Assembly: GCA_029747015.1 (NCBI GenBank)
Contig: JAKOGI010002168.1
Location: 1-64,000 of the forward strand
Length of the DNA stretch: 64,000 nt
Direction of reading: 5' to 3'
Origin: Carnegiea gigantea
Lineage: Eukaryota; Streptophyta; Magnoliopsida; Caryophyllales; Cactaceae
The notes under the pieces were generated by a model. It saw nothing but the letters and a program-made list of their open reading frames with translations, was not told where the DNA came from and ran no database searches. Position numbers and translations under genes: made by a program. Shown one piece after another: positions 60,594 to 64,000 of the stretch. Every line of letters begins with the position of its first letter. Position 1 is the stretch's first letter.

Positions 60594-62040
60594 GGGCCTG
60601 TTCTTTTCGTAGGTAAATTGGGATGGGTAAAAGGTTGAAGTAAGTTGAAGTAGGTTGAGGTGGGTAAGAAATAGGTTGAAGTGGGTTGAATTTTTTTATG
60701 TTGTTGACTCTAAGAGTCACATATTGATTTTGTTGATAACAAATAATACAATTAGTGTTATATACGAAATTGTGAGGTGAGTTAATTTTATAATTATTCT
60801 ATTTCATATATAATATCTATGATCGGTCCAATATGCTTTTGTTGATGTTGACTCCCTTAGTGGCTAAGAAGGTTCTGATGAAATACAAAATTAATTAGAA
60901 CCTTGGATATAAAAGCAAGAGATTGGAACGTGGGTATGCACAAGGAAAGAATATGTGTGATCTTGGTTGATTTGATTAATTGGAAGACAATCAATACAAA
61001 AGTAAGAAATTGGTAAATTGAAGGCAAGAATAAACTATCTATTTTTCACCAAGATAAGAGCAGGTATGCATAAGGAAAAGAATCAATGTGATTTTGGCTG
61101 ATTTGATTAATCAAGGAAAATCACTAAGCTGTCTTTAAAATTTGGAATTCAAATTTTAAGGAAGTAAATTAAGAATTTTCCCATGATTTTATCCTCACCA
61201 ATGATAATTTCCATAAAGACATTATATGCTATGATTTGGGATTAAATTTAGCAACATTATCTTTTGATACTTGAGCAAATTTCTGCAATACTTTGAAAAA
61301 GATATTGTGCAGCTTAATATCTATCCAGATCGTGGCAAAGATTGCAAGAAAATCAAATCAGAATCTACTGACCAGATTTCAATGGCTTGAAATGCAATTT
61401 CAAGATATTCTGGGTAGAATTTTCTTTCTTGGCAGAATTGATGCACGACTACTAAAACCTATAAATAGAGGCCAAATGAGGAAGAGTAAGCATCGAAGCA
61501 AGTTGCAAGAATATTGAGCTATACACTTGTGAATTTAATCTGAGCATTACATTGTAATCAAAAGTTGTGAGTATATTGAGAAATTCTTTATTAAGGAATG
61601 AACTTAGGAGTTAGTGTGAGGTCACAACTCCACCATACTTAAATTAAGCTATTGATTTAAGTACTTGAGATCTCTACAGTGAGGTGGCTCTGAGAGATTG
61701 TGAGAGTTCCTCTTAATAAGAGAAGTAGAGTATTAAATCCTAGAGTTAGATAACTCTAGGCGGAGACCTAAGTTTGATTGAGACCTAACCTCGTTAAAAT
61801 ATCATTGCGTATTTTCTCTATTTAATTTCTGCATTTACATTTGATTTTGATTTTAAATTTTTGCAATCACCCTATTCAACCCCTTCTAGGGTGATATGAG
61901 TTTTCGTATGTGATAAATTAAACTTGGTTAAAATAGTAAAAGTGGGTTGATATAGATTGAAGTAAGTTGAAGCAGATTGAAGTAAGTTAAAATAAATTAA
62001 AGTAGATTAAAATTAATATTTTAAAATTGACACATAAAAA
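60594..62040. mobile_element. Probable hAT-type MITE with GTTGAAG repeats, split by a solo LTR
   Basis: GGGCCTGTTCTTTTCG at 60594 is a typical small plant transposon end. It is followed by subterminal GGTTGAAGTRGGTTGAAG repeats (60630-60690) that resume after the solo LTR (61940-62010). The far end was not found, so the right limit is a guess. The frame 60508-60720 is caused by these repeats. Confidence 0.45.
60702..61906. repeat. Solo LTR, 1205 bp (probable Copia)
   Basis: It starts TGTTGACTC...GATTTTGTTGATAACAAA and ends ...CAACCCCTTCTAGGGTGATATGAGTTTTCG, patterns common in long plant Copia LTRs. The final CA seems mutated to CG. The 5-bp duplication TATGT lies at 60697-60701 and 61907-61911. 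It left a single LTR after recombination between the two copies. The open frame at 61293-61517 is inside it and is not a gene. Confidence 0.72.
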
Positions 62041-63510
62041 AAAGAGTCCTAAAGCGACAAACAGCTGAATTGAAGACTCTAATAGCGACACACATGCGCT
62101 CTGCATCAAATCAAAGACAAAAGTGAATTGACAGTGACAAAAACAAAAATAAACATAATGATAAATGAAATAATCTAAGCAAATGAATTCCAGCCTCATA
62201 CAGAACAAAAGGACAGAAAAGTATAAAATTAATGCGAGAGAAATGATTGAGACTAGGCAAGTCAACAGTGACGAAAAGAAAATTTTAAAAAAATTGACAG
62301 GAAAGGCGAACAACACTGCTAAAGCTAGAAGAAAATAGGGCACGCAAAATGAAAAACAGTGCAATCCAACAATTGAAAATTAAACTGAAATATATAAATT
62401 AGTTCAACCTAATAGCCAAAATCTCAACAAAAGCACAAGATTAAAATAAAGAAATCGTTATATATTTAATCATCTGAAACTTTCAACAATAACTTCCTTA
62501 GCTCTTGAGCCAAAAATTGAAAGGAATCTAAGAATTCTAAAACCTGAAATAGCGGGAAAAAAACAGAGTGGAGAGCTATAAATGAGCTACGGCTACTGAA
62601 TTCGATTGGTAACTCAATCCAGTTTCCAACTCCTATAAAATTTGGGAAGTCCTGATACCTTGCTACCCACTCATCTCATTCGTTGGACTCTAGGCGGTTG
62701 ATGGTTTATGGTCGATGAGGTTGGATGATGAAGATAACGCACGGTGACCGTGATGCGCGGTGATTAATTGATCTCGAAATGGGGAGGACTGAGTCGGGTT
62801 GTACAGCCATCCCATTTTTATTTGCTCCCTGTTCAGCACCATGTTTATGCAAAATTAATTATTTTTTTGATTTTTTTGCAAAAGAAATAAATTCAAATAA
62901 AAATTTTAAAATAATCATTACGACAAGTAAAATTAGATATTTTAAATGTATAAAATATATAAGTTTTTGACGAACCACTAAGGATGAAAATTTCACAAAT
63001 ATCAAGGAACCTTTCCCAAAAAAAAAGTTTGCTAGATATATATACTAGACAAACAAACATAAGTCTCTATTACATACTTTTTTTTTTAAGGTCTTTATTA
63101 TGAACTTCTTTTCAGCTTTACTCCAAAATAAGAATTAAATTTTTGCTTTCAAAAACAATTATTCAAAAGATAATTAATTTACACCAATTATTGATGTTAA
63201 CTTTTAAAGAGAACCTACAAATCTGAACATTGAGATTATAGTAGTAAATTTATTTTTCTAAATTAGAAATATTAAAAGAGAAAGTTAACTATGCCTTCAT
63301 GCTGTAAAAGTTCCGAATTTTTATTCTTCCATCTTGTGAAAAATTATCATAATTCATTCTATTTAGGATGAGTCCGCCGGCAAATAACGGAGAAATGAAA
63401 TGAGGAGTGTGGCAGCCAATGAAACGGCAGTGATAGACGTGGAGATAAATTTTCTTTCATTTTGATTTTTCCGAATGAAAGTCGTTTTGCACCAATTTTC
63501 AACACATATG
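62041..63510. other. Interval without recognised gene
   Basis: The minus-strand frame 61987-62364 is rich in Phe/Leu/Cys and looks like chance. Nothing else is recognised. Confidence 0.45.
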
Positions 63511-63514
63511 CTGC

Positions 63515-63898
63515 ATAGGGATGTGAAGAAAGTCTTGTCAAATTATTCACACACATCCATTTGAAAGCATTCTCAATCATAATTTTATTTTATTAGAATT
63601 CAAGTTTATTACATCAGTAAAAATTTTAATTTTTTAAAACTTATATTTCATCCATTTTTCAACTCATGGAACTGCAATTTGAATCACCCAATAAAAATAT
63701 TATTATGGACTCACCTCATAACACACAATCCCTTTTTTACCATCTAAATAATATTTTAAACAAAAAAAAGAAAAAAAACAAAAGGACAAAAAATGGGATC
63801 GCCTGACCGTTCCTCCCCGCAAGGCAATTTTTGTGACAGTAAATAATTTCATGGCATATAGCATAGAGGTCCCTACACATGACTCGCATTCCTTTAGC
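63515..63898. repeat. Dispersed repeat, right copy of an inverted pair
   Basis: Reverse-complement partner of 54494-54895. The two copies lie about 8.6 kb apart in opposite orientation. Confidence 0.8.
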
Positions 63899-64000
63899 TA
63901 CTAATGCTCTGAGTGAACAAATAGTACTGAAAAAGACGATGCAAAAAAAAAGGAATAAAGAATTAATGGCACAGTGTATTTCTAGTTGAGGTGTAAATTA

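Noticed and set aside
61987..62364. Membrane-protein-like minus-strand ORF, 125 residues
   Set aside because: Phe/Leu/Cys-rich from AT-rich DNA, no conserved motif, overlaps the MITE repeats.

Overview
This window looks like repeat-rich intergenic DNA from an angiosperm nuclear genome, probably a eudicot. The reasons are Copia and Athila LTR retrotransposons with plant-type primer sites, L1-type LINEs with DUF4283/zf-RVT domains, an Au-like SINE, hAT-type elements with ACCCG-rich ends, CCCTAAA telomere-like DNA and a plant pararetrovirus. I found no intact protein-coding gene, tRNA or rRNA. Every recognisable coding region is a decayed mobile-element or viral ORF, apart from one weak candidate for host exon fragments near 46.6-49.1 kb.

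Layout. At 3040-5563 lies a complete but internally deleted Copia element (perfect AATAA target duplication, ~533-bp LTRs) that keeps gag and protease only. At 5889-17694 a second Copia element on the minus strand is split by an Athila-type Ty3/gypsy element at 6478-14915 (minus strand, 2.43-kb LTRs, perfect ATGCT duplication, tRNA-Asp primer site). The Athila also keeps only gag and protease. None of the three LTR elements retains an integrase core. From 20.8 to 35.3 kb there are two hAT-like elements (20857-22011, 28924-29476) and two L1-type LINEs in the same orientation (about 23545-28671 and 30540-35299).

At 35351-42472 a near genome-length endogenous pararetrovirus (Caulimoviridae) sits between two (TA)n tracts and two diverged inverted arms. 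Its order is primer-binding site, coiled-coil/coat protein, movement protein, protease, reverse transcriptase, RNase H, a last ORF, then a TATA promoter and poly(A) signal. This order resembles cavemoviruses and solendoviruses more than caulimo-, badna- or petuviruses. All reading frames are broken.

From 42.6 to 45.2 kb there is degenerate telomere-like DNA with a ~1.5-kb duplication and an Au-like SINE with a 17-bp target duplication. The remainder, to 64 kb, is AT-rich. It holds a possible Helitron 3' end, a second SINE (14-bp duplication), three further hAT-type elements, tandem repeats, a solo LTR (TATGT duplication) and an inverted pair of ~400-bp repeats about 9 kb apart.

The window therefore records nested and serial insertion of decayed elements rather than a working gene cluster. 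The items most worth a second look are the pararetrovirus with its inverted arms and TA tracts, and the repeated pattern of LTR elements reduced to gag and protease. Boundaries backed by target-site duplications are firm; domain names come from reading motifs and were not database-checked.
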